A stretch of 64,000 nucleotides of DNA from Bacteroidales bacterium (GCA_028277395.1 JANQGJ010000012.1:37905-101904), one strand, 5' to 3'; numbered from the stretch's first letter, positions 28,766 to 38,155 are shown. A program made the numbers and translations. The notes: generated by a model not told the origin, from the letters alone.

Positions 28766-30052
28766 TTAAACCCATCCCCTGTCGTGGCATGCCTTTGCAA
28801 CCCTGTCGATGGAAATCACAAAAGCTGCATCACGCATAGTCAGGTTATTATCTTTAGCGAAATCACTAATTGATATAAATGCAGACCTTAGTTTAACATC
28901 AAGTTTACTAAGCACTTCTTCCTTTTCCCAGTAATAATTCATATTGCTCTGAACCTGCTCAAAATAACTACTTGTTACACCTCCGGCATTTGCCAAAAAA
29001 TCAGGGATCACGAAAATATTTCGCTCATTGATAACAGTATCAGCCTCAGGAGTTGTTGGACCATTGGCTCCTTCAGCAATTATCTTAACTCTGTCTGATA
29101 TTCTACCAACATTATCTTTATTAATCTGATTCCCGATGGCTGCAGGAATCAGGATATCTACCTCCTGTTCGATCCATGCATCACCGGTAAGTACCTCATA
29201 ACCAAGATCAATAGCTTTTTCTTTATTAATACCACCAAAGCTATCTGTAACTGATCTAAGTTCATCCAGCTGAACACCTGATTCTTTACGGAATGTATAA
29301 CTATCATTATCAGTCTGATTCCATGAAGAAACACTAATAACAGTTCCACCCATCTGATTAAATAATTCAATAGCAAATTGAGATACATTTCCAAATCCCT
29401 GAATTGAAGCAGTTGTATTTGCAGGTGACAGGTTGAGTTCTTTCAAGGCCTCATGTATGTTAATAACAACGCCATATCCGGTTGCTTCAGCCCTCCCCAT
29501 TGAGCCTCCCATACCAACAGGTTTTCCGGCAAATGAACCAGGTGCCTTCTTCCCTGCCAACACTTCATACTCATCGAGCATCCATAACATATGTTTAGGG
29601 TTTGTCATTAGATCAGGATCAGGAATATCAATTTCCGGTCCAATAAAATTAAACACCTGACGTACCCAGCCCCTGCATAACCTTTCCTGTTCACTATCAC
29701 TTAAATTGTGAGGATCACAAATAACCCCTCCCTGTGCACCACCCAACGGTAAATCTGCTACAGCTGTTTTCCAAGACATCCACATAGATAACGCCCTAAC
29801 AGTATCAGCAGTTTCTTCCGGATGGAATCTAAGTCCTCCTTTAGCCGGACCTCGGGCATCGTTGTGCTGGATTCTGTAACCTTTAAAAATTTTTATTTCA
29901 CCATCATCCAGAGCAACAGGAATAGAAAAATGATATTCTCTTAAGGGATTTCTTAATAAATCTCTGGTTGCCTGATCAAGATCCAGCATTTCGGCAACCT
30001 TATCGAATTGAGTTTGCGCTATGGCAAACGGATTATATGATTCATTTGACAT
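28766..30052 (-). CDS. Glu/Leu/Phe/Val dehydrogenase homologue with a substituted catalytic lysine
   Basis: At 428 residues it has normal family length. The substrate-binding part is well conserved (ARGPAKGGLRFHP, ALSMWMSWKTAV, the Asp in IDIPDPDLMTN), and the NAD(P)-binding half has QGFGNVSQF. In the family signature P-x-G-G-[AG]-K-G-G, however, this protein reads PLGGAQGG: the codon is CAG, so Gln replaces the lysine described as catalytic in glutamate dehydrogenases. It may have lost or changed activity, or belong to a subfamily with this substitution. It is the first gene of the putative operon with the two PEP/pyruvate-binding proteins downstream. Confidence 0.88.
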   Translation of the reverse strand: MSNESYNPFAIAQTQFDKVAEMLDLDQATRDLLRNPLREYHFSIPVALDDGEIKIFKGYRIQHNDARGPAKGGLRFHPEETADTVRALSMWMSWKTAVADLPLGGAQGGVICDPHNLSDSEQERLCRGWVRQVFNFIGPEIDIPDPDLMTNPKHMLWMLDEYEVLAGKKAPGSFAGKPVGMGGSMGRAEATGYGVVINIHEALKELNLSPANTTASIQGFGNVSQFAIELFNQMGGTVISVSSWNQTDNDSYTFRKESGVQLDELRSVTDSFGGINKEKAIDLGYEVLTGDAWIEQEVDILIPAAIGNQINKDNVGRISDRVKIIAEGANGPTTPEADTVINERNIFVIPDFLANAGGVTSSYFEQVQSNMNYYWEKEEVLSKLDVKLRSAFISISDFAKDNNLTMRDAAFVISIDRVAKACHDRGWV

Positions 30053-30175
30053 AAGATCATTATTTCATAAATACATGTTATTGTACAAATTAACTACCAG
30101 AGAAAGTAACTTGTATCAAATGGTAAAATTATGAAATAAATGAACCTAAGATCAATTTGGATATTAATAAATTAA

Positions 30176-30817
30176 TCAGGCGCAACCGCAGTTTCCATGT
30201 CCTTTTCCCCTGAGCTCAGCAGGGTTCCCACAACTTGGACAATCCTCATCATATACATGCTCATGCTCTCTGGCATCAGTTGTTCCACATGAATCAGTCT
30301 GATCACTTTTACTTGCACAACCACAACCTGAACCACATCCACCAGACGGTCTCAGATCATCATCAGTAACTTCTCTGATATGCTCAATGCTTCCTGAAAC
30401 AAATAGATGCTTACCGGCCAGTTTATGATTAAAATCCATTTTAACTTTGTCTGAATCAATGTTTACAACTCTTCCTGATACTACGTTACCGTTATTATCC
30501 AACATGGAAATCTCATTCTCGATATAAAGTAACTCTTCTTTTAATTGCCCGTCAATTACAAAAGCAGTTTTAGGTACATCAACAACGAGGTCATTCCGAT
30601 AAACTCCAAACGATTCTTCAGGCGTAAGTTTAAAATCAAAATCATCTCCTGCACCCAAACCATTCATATAAACTTCAAATCCCGGAATTAATGAGTTGTT
30701 ACCAAAAATGAGCAACCTTGGATTACTCCTGTCTGCAAATTCAATCATCTCACCTTCCCTATTATTTATCTGGATTTTATATGCAACTTTTGCTGCTGTA
30801 TTTTTTGATATTTTCAT
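30176..30817 (-). CDS. slyD: SlyD-type FKBP peptidyl-prolyl isomerase with metal-binding tail
   Basis: The FKBP core has the N-terminal VAYKIQINNREGEMIEF and LIPGFEVYMNGLGAGDDF, with the insert-in-flap region near residues 80-130 (PEESFGVYRNDLV, DFNHKLAGKHLFV) typical of SlyD. From about residue 158 there is a Cys/His-rich tail (GGCGSGCGCAS, HEHVYDEDCPSCG, GKGHGNCGCA) that should bind Ni, Zn or similar ions. Likely role: a folding helper for metalloproteins. The next genes toward higher coordinates encode a heavy-metal efflux system, but they are separated by 460 bp, so a link is only suggestive. Confidence 0.9.
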   Translation of the reverse strand: MKISKNTAAKVAYKIQINNREGEMIEFADRSNPRLLIFGNNSLIPGFEVYMNGLGAGDDFDFKLTPEESFGVYRNDLVVDVPKTAFVIDGQLKEELLYIENEISMLDNNGNVVSGRVVNIDSDKVKMDFNHKLAGKHLFVSGSIEHIREVTDDDLRPSGGCGSGCGCASKSDQTDSCGTTDAREHEHVYDEDCPSCGNPAELRGKGHGNCGCA

Positions 30818-30902
30818 GTGTTAATAATTTTTTATTTTATTGATAATGAATTAAATAAAAAATTCTCGCACCCATGGTACCACTCCGATAAATCTCCGCT
30901 TT

Positions 30903-31090
30903 CGCAAAAATTTTAATCATCCCCGGTTGGTATATTAGGATGCTGAAAATTTATGCTCATTTCATCTGTATAAATTTTATTAATTCCTGAGAATTCTTAA
31001 AAATTAAATACTTCCAGGAATCCGCATAAATTCTAATCATCCCTGCTGTTTAATTTGAAATGATGATAATTTATGTTCGTTTCAGTTTGT
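30903..31090. repeat. Two diverged direct copies of a ~68-bp element
   Basis: Copies at about 30903-30970 and 31023-31090, 120 bp apart, share CGCAaAAATT, TAATCATCCC, AAATTTATG and TTTCA blocks in the same order. They lie in the 460-bp gene-free stretch between the SlyD-type gene and the efflux operon, which otherwise shows only AT-rich sequence. No coding potential or hairpin-plus-T-run was seen. Confidence 0.6.
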
Positions 31091-31278
31091 AACAAAGATA
31101 ATTGATTCAAGGCAGAAAACTGACTCTCACATTGTTATACTCACAAATTAATTTTAAGACTTTACATACAAGGCACTATAATCTCAGAACAATCGTTTGC
31201 ATAAACATGCAGGTGAAGTTTCCGATTTAATAAACAGTTACTCCACCTGTTGTAAAATGTTTTTTTGTAGATGAATTA

Positions 31279-32460
31279 TTACCAAATCGCATACTGGTTT
31301 AGTTCAGCTACAGTTTTATTTAGTTCCAGTTCCAGTTCCATCAGTTTTTCAATGCTCTCATAATAGATAGAAACCTCAAACATGTATTCTATTATTGAAA
31401 TTTCACCTCCGCTTAGTGCTTTGTGTAATAGTTCAGAATTACTATACAGCTTTAACTCATTTCTGTATTTGTTTAAACTACTCTGTAAACTCAAAGCTTT
31501 TCTGTGAAGTGTACTAAGATGGCTATAAAACTGAAGTTTGGTATCTGCCTCAATATCCTGATAAGCTATGATATTCTCTTTGGCATGCTTCACAGTGTTT
31601 TTATTTTCCCACAGAGGTATTGTCATACCAATCATTACACCCTGAAATTGCTCACCTACAACCTTTTCGCTCATATAACCGGCTTCAATTTTTGGCAGAC
31701 TCATGGCTCGTTGATATTTCTCCTGTCTCTGATTTAGTTCTATTTCTTTTTTAACCCAGTTTAGTACGGGGTTACTGGTTTCTGCCATTGAATACCACTG
31801 ATCAAAATCAAGAGGTAATTCCACAACAGGAAAATCATCATTATCTATCTTTATACTTTTGCCTCCGTTTAAACCTGCTAATTCTGCCATCATACTCTCT
31901 TTTTCGATGGTTAATGTTTCAAGACTATTTTTAACATTGAGCAGATTGAGTTGTGTTTTATTATATTCCAGCACATTGGATTCACCATTGTCATACTTCC
32001 GTTTCTCTGAATTAGCAATACTCTCAGCATGCTCCAACCTGCTATTGTGCTCAACTATCACTGCATTTATATAGATCAGTTCCAGACAGATTATTCTTGC
32101 TTTAAACATCAAATCACGATATTGCCTGTTATATTCAATATCCATCTGGAGATCTTTGATATCAGATATCTGATTTTTATACCTGTAGGCAGATGGAAAG
32201 TCAAAAGATTGTTTAATACTGATATCTGTACGATTTCCCATTGAAGCAGGATTTCCCCATAAATAATGAAATTCCACCTCGGGATTCTGTAAATAATTTC
32301 CGGTTCTGTTTTCCAATTTCTGAGCCTTTAAACTACTTCTTAATGCAACAAGTTTGGAATTATTTTTCTCTATTTCGGCCAGAAAATCGTTTATTGTATT
32401 TTGAGAGAATACACAAAATGACGATAATACAATGACTGTTATTACTATTGTTCGATTCAT
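31279..32460 (-). CDS. TolC-family outer-membrane efflux protein (CzcC/CusC-like)
   Basis: At 393 residues it has a signal peptide (MNRTIVITVIVLSSFCVFSQ) and the alternating long helices and short strands of TolC-fold channels: NTINDFLAEIEKNNSKLVAL at the start, QNPEVEFHYLWGNPAS for the first barrel half, and a second repeat from about residue 210. Its start overlaps the pump stop by 4 bp (ATGA), so it is translationally coupled to the RND pump. It forms the outer-membrane exit duct of the system. Confidence 0.9.
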   Translation of the reverse strand: MNRTIVITVIVLSSFCVFSQNTINDFLAEIEKNNSKLVALRSSLKAQKLENRTGNYLQNPEVEFHYLWGNPASMGNRTDISIKQSFDFPSAYRYKNQISDIKDLQMDIEYNRQYRDLMFKARIICLELIYINAVIVEHNSRLEHAESIANSEKRKYDNGESNVLEYNKTQLNLLNVKNSLETLTIEKESMMAELAGLNGGKSIKIDNDDFPVVELPLDFDQWYSMAETSNPVLNWVKKEIELNQRQEKYQRAMSLPKIEAGYMSEKVVGEQFQGVMIGMTIPLWENKNTVKHAKENIIAYQDIEADTKLQFYSHLSTLHRKALSLQSSLNKYRNELKLYSNSELLHKALSGGEISIIEYMFEVSIYYESIEKLMELELELNKTVAELNQYAIW

Positions 32461-35400
32461 GTTTCCTGTTGTTTTATTTTAATAATTCCTCTATTATTCA
32501 ATATTTTATATACAATCGGGACAATGTAAATATTCAGAAGTGTTGAAGAAAGTAATCCTCCCAGGATTACCTTTGCCATAGGGCTTTGTATCTCATTTCC
32601 CGATAGATTTCCATTCAGGGCCAATGGAATTAAAGCCAAAGCAGCTGTTAAGGCAGTCATTAAAATTGCATTCAACCTGTCAGCCGAACCTGAAACAACT
32701 ATCTCTTTCAGACTTTTTCCACTTGTACCAAGTTTTTGATAATTTGATATTAACAATATCCCGTTTCGTGTTGCTATTCCAAACAGGGTTATAAACCCGA
32801 TAATTGCCGGAATGCTCAGTATTCCTGATGTAAAATAAATTGAGAACACCCCTCCGATCAATGCCAGTGGCAGGTTTAGGAGTATTATCGCCGCTAGCCT
32901 GAAATTTCTGAACTCCTGGAACAGCAGCAGGAATATTATCAAAATAGCAAAGATTGATGTCAGCAACAATGTCCTTGATGCCTTTGATTCACTTTCAAAT
33001 TGTCCTCCGTATTCAATCCTGTAACCTTCAGGCAAAGTAATATCTTCATCAATATTATTTTGAATATCCCTGACAACACTTCTGAGGTCACGTCCGGCAA
33101 CATTCGCAGATATTACAATTTTACGAACCACATTCTCCCGGCTGATGGAACTGGGTCCGGTAACTGAAACAACCTCAGCAATTTGTTCAAGGGGAACCTT
33201 TTTGCCATCCTCTGCCTCAATCAATGCTGATTTCAACCCTTCCATGGTTTCTGTGTAATCCTTGTTTAACCTTAATATCAGATCGAAACTTCTCTGACCT
33301 TCATAAATATCCGACAATTTTTCTCCACCAAAAGCTATATCCACATATTCGTTAAACTGTTCAATGCTTATACCATAGTTTGCAAGCATGTCTCTTTTTG
33401 CCTTAATCTGAATTTGTGGTATCTCTATTTGCTGGTCAACATTTACATCAACCAGGCCTTCAATTTCGATTATTGAAGATTTTATCTGATTGCCCAGGGC
33501 AAACATCCTGTTCAACTCATTTCCAAAAAGCTTAATTGCTATATTAGCCCTTGTACCTGAAAGCATATGGTCGATCCTGTGACCCAACGGCTGACCCACT
33601 GTAAAAGCTATACCGGGAATTCCTGACATTGTTTCACGTACATCATGTATGAATTCTTCCTGAGTGCGTTCATCAAGTGTGAAGTTAACATCAACCTCGG
33701 CACTGTTTGTGGTTTGTGAATGTTCATCAAGCTCACCTCTTCCGGTTCTTCTTGCGGTACTGGTTATCTCAGGAATTGCCAACAGTTCTGTTTCCACAAG
33801 ATTTCCAAGTTTATTGCTTTCTTCAAGTGATGTTCCGGGCTGAGTTACAACTGAAAGTGTTAACGAACCTTCGTTGAACTCTGGCAAGAAACTACGTCCC
33901 AATGACAGGAATGCGATGATCGAAACTACAAATAACAAAATTGTGCCAATCAAAATTAACCTGCCATGTTTGAGAGCCCAGGCAAGTGATGTCCTGTAAT
34001 TCGATGTTAATTTCCTCACCAGCCATTTCTCTTTCACATTTCTTGTAAGGTACTTCTTATTGGACAACATCATTTTTGAAAGTAGCGGAGTAAGTGTCAT
34101 TGCAACAATCAGCGAGACAAACAAGGATACTATAAATGATATTCCCAAAGGTTGAAGCATTCGCCCTTCCATTCCCGAAAGGAAAAACAATGGTAAAAAT
34201 GCCACCATAATTATCAATGTGGCATTGAATATTGAGGATCGTATTTCTTTTGATGCTTCGTATACTACTGTGAATGCCGATAATCGGTCATTCAGAGGCT
34301 TCTGATGGTTTTGCCTCAACCGTTTATACACATTTTCAACATCGATAATTGCATCATCAACTAGCGAACCAATTGCAATTGCCATTCCTCCAAGGCTCAT
34401 GGTATTAATATTTAAACCAAGGACTTTCAACACCAGAATTGCGCCAAGCAATGACAATGGAATAGCGAGTAATGAAATAAGTGTTGTACGAAAACTACCA
34501 AGGAATATAAAAAGGATTATCACAACGAATATCCCTCCTTCAATTAGGGCTTTCAAAACATTATTTACTGATGTTTCTATGAAGTTTGCCTGGCGAAATA
34601 TCTCAGTATCAAGTACAACATCGGGTGGTAATGTTGTTTTGAGTACTTCCAGATTTTTCTCAATCAGCTCGGTAACATTCAGTGTATTTGTGTTAGGTTG
34701 TTTTGATACGGAAATGATAATTGCCGGTTTTGCATTCTCTGAAGCATGCCCCATTTTTATGGCACTTCCGATTACCACTTCTGCAACATCACGTATCTTT
34801 ACAGGTTTGCCATTATTTGATTTAATCCAGGTATTTCCCAGCTCTTCAAGATTTGATGTCCTGGCAATACCGCGAACAACATATTCATTGCCATATTGAC
34901 GCACTACACCACCTGTAGAATTCTGGCTAATTGAACTACAAACATTTGCTAATTCCGACATTGATACCCCATGAAATGCCATGAGTTTAGGATTTGCCAA
35001 TACCTGGTATTGTTTGAAATCGCCACCAATTATTGTAACCTGCGATACTCCGCCTGTGGCGAGAATAAGAGGTTTTACATTCCATTCTGCTATGGTACGT
35101 AACTCCATCATACTTGTACTATCAGCCTGCATTCCGATAAAGAATATCTCACCCATAACACTCGACTGTGGTGCAAGCGTAGGCTGTTCAACCCCGATTG
35201 GCATATTTGCTGAAACGCTGATCAACTTCTCGCTTACAATCTGTCTGGCTTTGAAAATATCGGTACCCCAATCAAACTCAACCCAAACAAACGAAAAACC
35301 ATGTGCCGAAGAAGACCTTACCCTTCTTACATCAGCAGCTCCGTTTACCGCAGTTTCAATGGGAAATGTTACAAGCCTTTCAACTTCTTCAGATGCCATG

Positions 35401-35564
35401 CCATGAGCGTCTGTCATAACAACGACTGTTGGTGCCGTTAAATCCGGGAATACATCAACATCCATATTTAACGCTGTCCTGGTTCCAACTACTATGAGTA
35501 CTACTGAACACAGTAATACGAAGTACTTATTCTTTAATGAGAACTTTATAATATTATTTAACAT
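32457..35564 (-). CDS. Heavy-metal efflux RND pump (CusA/CzcA family)
   Basis: At 1035 residues it is a full-length proton-driven RND transporter. The N-terminal segment MLNNIIKFSLKNKYFVLL is the first helix; PTVVVMTDAHGMASEEVERLVTFPIE and GGVSQVTIIGGDFKQY are typical of the heavy-metal subgroup. The proton-relay region in helix 4 reads AIAIGSLVDDAIIDVENVYKRL, which assigns it to the HME class. The ion (Cu/Ag, Zn/Co/Cd or another) cannot be fixed from what I can see. It is preceded by the adaptor gene across an unusually long 363-bp repeat-filled gap. Confidence 0.93.
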   Translation of the reverse strand: MLNNIIKFSLKNKYFVLLCSVVLIVVGTRTALNMDVDVFPDLTAPTVVVMTDAHGMASEEVERLVTFPIETAVNGAADVRRVRSSSAHGFSFVWVEFDWGTDIFKARQIVSEKLISVSANMPIGVEQPTLAPQSSVMGEIFFIGMQADSTSMMELRTIAEWNVKPLILATGGVSQVTIIGGDFKQYQVLANPKLMAFHGVSMSELANVCSSISQNSTGGVVRQYGNEYVVRGIARTSNLEELGNTWIKSNNGKPVKIRDVAEVVIGSAIKMGHASENAKPAIIISVSKQPNTNTLNVTELIEKNLEVLKTTLPPDVVLDTEIFRQANFIETSVNNVLKALIEGGIFVVIILFIFLGSFRTTLISLLAIPLSLLGAILVLKVLGLNINTMSLGGMAIAIGSLVDDAIIDVENVYKRLRQNHQKPLNDRLSAFTVVYEASKEIRSSIFNATLIIMVAFLPLFFLSGMEGRMLQPLGISFIVSLFVSLIVAMTLTPLLSKMMLSNKKYLTRNVKEKWLVRKLTSNYRTSLAWALKHGRLILIGTILLFVVSIIAFLSLGRSFLPEFNEGSLTLSVVTQPGTSLEESNKLGNLVETELLAIPEITSTARRTGRGELDEHSQTTNSAEVDVNFTLDERTQEEFIHDVRETMSGIPGIAFTVGQPLGHRIDHMLSGTRANIAIKLFGNELNRMFALGNQIKSSIIEIEGLVDVNVDQQIEIPQIQIKAKRDMLANYGISIEQFNEYVDIAFGGEKLSDIYEGQRSFDLILRLNKDYTETMEGLKSALIEAEDGKKVPLEQIAEVVSVTGPSSISRENVVRKIVISANVAGRDLRSVVRDIQNNIDEDITLPEGYRIEYGGQFESESKASRTLLLTSIFAILIIFLLLFQEFRNFRLAAIILLNLPLALIGGVFSIYFTSGILSIPAIIGFITLFGIATRNGILLISNYQKLGTSGKSLKEIVVSGSADRLNAILMTALTAALALIPLALNGNLSGNEIQSPMAKVILGGLLSSTLLNIYIVPIVYKILNNRGIIKIKQQET

Positions 35565-35579
35565 TACTGAAATGATTTG

Positions 35580-35836
35580 TGGTTAATGGATAATGGTTGA
35601 TAATTGGTGTTAAGTTGTTAATTAGAACTGTCTTATGATCTGTATAATCGTTTGTATTTATATCTGGTTTTTTCATTTTTTTTCTATTGTTGCTGTGGTT
35701 GCTATTGCTTCTATTGTTGCTGTGGTGTCTATTGCTTCTATTGTTTCTGTGGTTGCTATTGTTGCTGTGGATTCTATTGTTGCTATGGTATCTATTGCTT
35801 CTATGGCCTCTATTGTTGCTATGGTTGCTGTGGTTT
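35580..35836. repeat. 9-bp minisatellite, 17 degenerate units, plus adjacent simple sequence
   Basis: From 35684 to 35836 the plus strand consists of 17 consecutive nine-base units of the form CTATTGTTG with substitutions (CTGTGGTTG, CTATTGCTT and similar). It is preceded by another low-complexity stretch of TTAATGG/TGGTTGATAATTGG type (about 35580-35625). The array lies inside the efflux operon between adaptor stop (35928) and pump start (35564). No frame on the operon strand has a start codon leading into the array, and one of its frames has a TAG in most units, so I treat it as non-coding. Confidence 0.85.
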
Positions 35837-35927
35837 TTTTTGAAGTGTGGACATTTTTGTTATGTTATCCTTTTCAGAAATTACAGATGAAGCATTATAG
35901 ACAATTCATATTCAACATTAAGAATCT

Positions 35928-37469
35928 CTAATGAACATGTCCTGAATGTGCGTCCAATGAACCTGTTGATCGGGCAAGTTTTATGTGAACTGCTCCCTTT
36001 GATACTACCCGGTCATCATCAGTTAATCCTTTTAGTACTTCCGTACGAAGTCCGTCAGTTACACCTATTTTGACCTCTCTCATTTCAAACAATTCGGGAG
36101 TATGTTGCACAAAAACGAAATAGTTTCCCTGATTTTCCAGCAACGCACCTACCGGGATTGTCAAAGTATTTTGGTTAGTAGAAGCGATGAGTTTTAACTC
36201 CACAAAACTTCCGGGCATAAATCCTTCAATGTAATCGATTTCCAGATTTATGGGGATCAGGAAATTATGATTATTTGTCGATCGTCCGTAGGATATTATT
36301 TTACCATTTAACTGATCAAATGTATAGATCTCGTTATCAAACGGAGTTCTGATAGTAGCTGACACAATATTATCAAGTATTGAATGAAACTTCTGTCTGA
36401 CATCAGCATGCAAGAACAATGATTTATTTTGCGTAATACTTACAATTGGCTGACCTATTTCAACATATTGTCCGTTTTTAACCAGCAATTGTTTTATATA
36501 CCCGTCTTTTGGACTTGTTACTGATTGCCCGTCAGAACTAAACGTACCTTGTATATTACTGAAAACAACCCTGGCATTTTCATATTGTGTTCTGGCTTCC
36601 AGCAAATCGCTCTCGGAAACAATTTTATCCTGTGCAAGTTCCTTTTTGCGCAAGTAGTTAGCCTCCGATAGCTCTAAGTTATTTTTCGCTTCGAGGTACC
36701 GTACCTGGGAATTATTTTCAGCAAGTGAGCTACCCGAAATACCAAACAGGAGTTGTCCTTTTTTTACTTCCTTTCCTTCAAGAATATCATATTCCGAAAG
36801 AAATACAACCCCGTTAGTTGCAGCTGTTACAATCATCTCATCGTTTGGAGCTGATTGAATTTGTGCAGTTGTACTAATAACCTGACCCATGGGTTCACGC
36901 TTAACCTTTGTGGTTTCAAAATCTATTTTCCATGACTGTTCTTTTGTGAAAAACACACCATTGGCATTGTCAATTTGCTTTGCCTCAGCGGCATGCATGG
37001 CATCATGTTCATTTGAGTAAATTCTGACTTCGGGGATTGTGATATGATAATCTCCGTCATTTGTATGAATATCAAAGATCAATTCTCCATGACCAATATC
37101 TTCAGGCACCAGTTCAAATTTATAAATACCTTTTTTCTGTGGTTTTGAAACTGTCTGGCTTGTTTCTTTTCCAAATATTACAAGTCTTGAGGTCACGGTG
37201 CCCTCTTTCATTGCTGTAAAATCCGGTAATGATGTGAAGTGAGCAAGAATTCCTGCTTTTTGTCCCAGTACCAGGGGATCTACTTCAACAAATGCTTCAA
37301 ACTTATCACTATATGCAGTGTACTGAAGTTTAACTTCCTCATCATGACTATGATTATCATCAACCGCACCGGTTAAATGATCGTGATCAGCTGTTACATT
37401 TTCACTTTTTTGTTTGCATCCTGTAAATATTATTACAAGCAATGCAGGTACTAAATATTTTATTTTCAT
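35928..37469 (-). CDS. RND efflux periplasmic adaptor (CusB/CzcB-like)
   Basis: A 513-residue membrane-fusion protein with a lipoprotein signal (IFTGCKQKS) and a His/Asp-rich segment right after it (HDHLTGAVDDNHSHDEE). Lipoyl-type halves flank a helical hairpin (NNSQVRYLEAKNNLELSEANYLRKK; then YIKQLLVKNGQYVEIGQPIV), and the beta-barrel segment EFKPGSF-like motif appears as IEGFMPGSFVEL. A family-typical N-terminal extension (about residues 50-160) precedes the adaptor core. A second His patch ends the protein (DAHSGHVH). It links the inner-membrane pump to the TolC-like channel. Confidence 0.9.
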   Translation of the reverse strand: MKIKYLVPALLVIIFTGCKQKSENVTADHDHLTGAVDDNHSHDEEVKLQYTAYSDKFEAFVEVDPLVLGQKAGILAHFTSLPDFTAMKEGTVTSRLVIFGKETSQTVSKPQKKGIYKFELVPEDIGHGELIFDIHTNDGDYHITIPEVRIYSNEHDAMHAAEAKQIDNANGVFFTKEQSWKIDFETTKVKREPMGQVISTTAQIQSAPNDEMIVTAATNGVVFLSEYDILEGKEVKKGQLLFGISGSSLAENNSQVRYLEAKNNLELSEANYLRKKELAQDKIVSESDLLEARTQYENARVVFSNIQGTFSSDGQSVTSPKDGYIKQLLVKNGQYVEIGQPIVSITQNKSLFLHADVRQKFHSILDNIVSATIRTPFDNEIYTFDQLNGKIISYGRSTNNHNFLIPINLEIDYIEGFMPGSFVELKLIASTNQNTLTIPVGALLENQGNYFVFVQHTPELFEMREVKIGVTDGLRTEVLKGLTDDDRVVSKGAVHIKLARSTGSLDAHSGHVH

Positions 37470-37559
37470 TTATATATTTCGTTTAAATCTGCTTTGAATA
37501 AATAATGTAATCAACAGTAATAATAACTACTGCACTACATACTATTAATAATATGAGAT

Positions 37560-37997
37560 TTAAACCAGAGGAGGTGCTCTAAGCCCCTTACTTTCTACAA
37601 CATATTCAAAATATGTATAATAATTGAAGAAAATATGTCTGTTGGATATCACAGGGGCAACATCACGAGCTTCTTCATTAAAAATCAAAGCAAGGATATT
37701 TGGAAACCTGTATTTGTCACATACAAAGATTGAAATTCCCAGATCCTGTTTTACATTATCGGCAGGTATTAAGTAAACCTGGTTTAATGCGCAATGTCCC
37801 GAATTTGAATTTGGGCTGTGGCTGTGGTGGTGATCATCGGTTTTCTTATCATGATCATGGCTATCAGAATCACAATGAGAACCAATAATACACATTTCAC
37901 TTTCAGAATGATGATGATGCGGAATAACAATATTGGCCAATAATACAACATTAGCAAACAAAACAACTACAATTGCTGTAATTCTGTTAATCATCAC
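37560..37997 (-). CDS. Small His-rich envelope protein heading the metal-efflux operon
   Basis: At 145 residues it has an N-terminal hydrophobic segment (about 5-26) followed by a run rich in His, Asp and Ser (PHHHHSESEMC, then HDHDKKTDDHHHSHS) and two Cys (HCDSD, GHCALN). It probably faces the periplasm and binds metal ions. Small proteins of this layout are often seen with Bacteroidota cus/czc operons, from my recollection of the group. It lies 90 bp before the adaptor gene. Start at the first of two consecutive ATGs, downstream of a -7 box. Confidence 0.75.
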   Translation of the reverse strand: MMINRITAIVVVLFANVVLLANIVIPHHHHSESEMCIIGSHCDSDSHDHDKKTDDHHHSHSPNSNSGHCALNQVYLIPADNVKQDLGISIFVCDKYRFPNILALIFNEEARDVAPVISNRHIFFNYYTYFEYVVESKGLRAPPLV

Positions 37998-38013
37998 CCT
38001 ATAGTTAAGTCTG

Positions 38014-38021
38014 CAAATATA
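38014..38021 (-). promoter_or_regulatory. Candidate -7 box (TATATTTG) for the metal-efflux operon
   Basis: An exact TAnnTTTG match on the minus strand, 17 bases upstream of the first ATG of the His-rich protein. No -33 box and no obvious dyad for a metal regulator were recognised next to it. Confidence 0.45.
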
Positions 38022-38090
38022 CCTTTTTTGCTATTTCTGTGATTTATTAAAATTGTTAATTAAGAAAATGTTAACAGATTATAAAATAAA

Positions 38091-38136
38091 AGGCTACCAG
38101 ATTCACAGGTTACGTAGCCTGTAAACAAGGTAGCCT
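38091..38136 (-). terminator. Nested-hairpin terminator after the T9SS cargo gene
   Basis: Outer arms AGGCTACC (38091-38098) and GGTAGCCT (38129-38136) enclose a second near-perfect palindrome, ACAGG...CCTGT (38105-38122). On the minus strand the structure is followed by TTTATTTTATAA, as expected for an intrinsic terminator downstream of the gene ending at 38156. Confidence 0.7.
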
Positions 38137-38155
38137 AGTTTTATTAATCAACAAA

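Noticed and set aside
35635..35931. 98-residue plus-strand open frame of repeated Ala/Val/Ile/Ser
   Set aside because: It is produced by the 9-bp repeat, opposes the efflux operon and has overlapping open frames in the other two phases, as expected for a repeat lacking stop triplets on that strand.
35928..37469. Assigning the efflux system specifically to copper or silver
   Set aside because: The His-rich segments fit several metals, and I could not map the ion-selecting residues of the pump with confidence.
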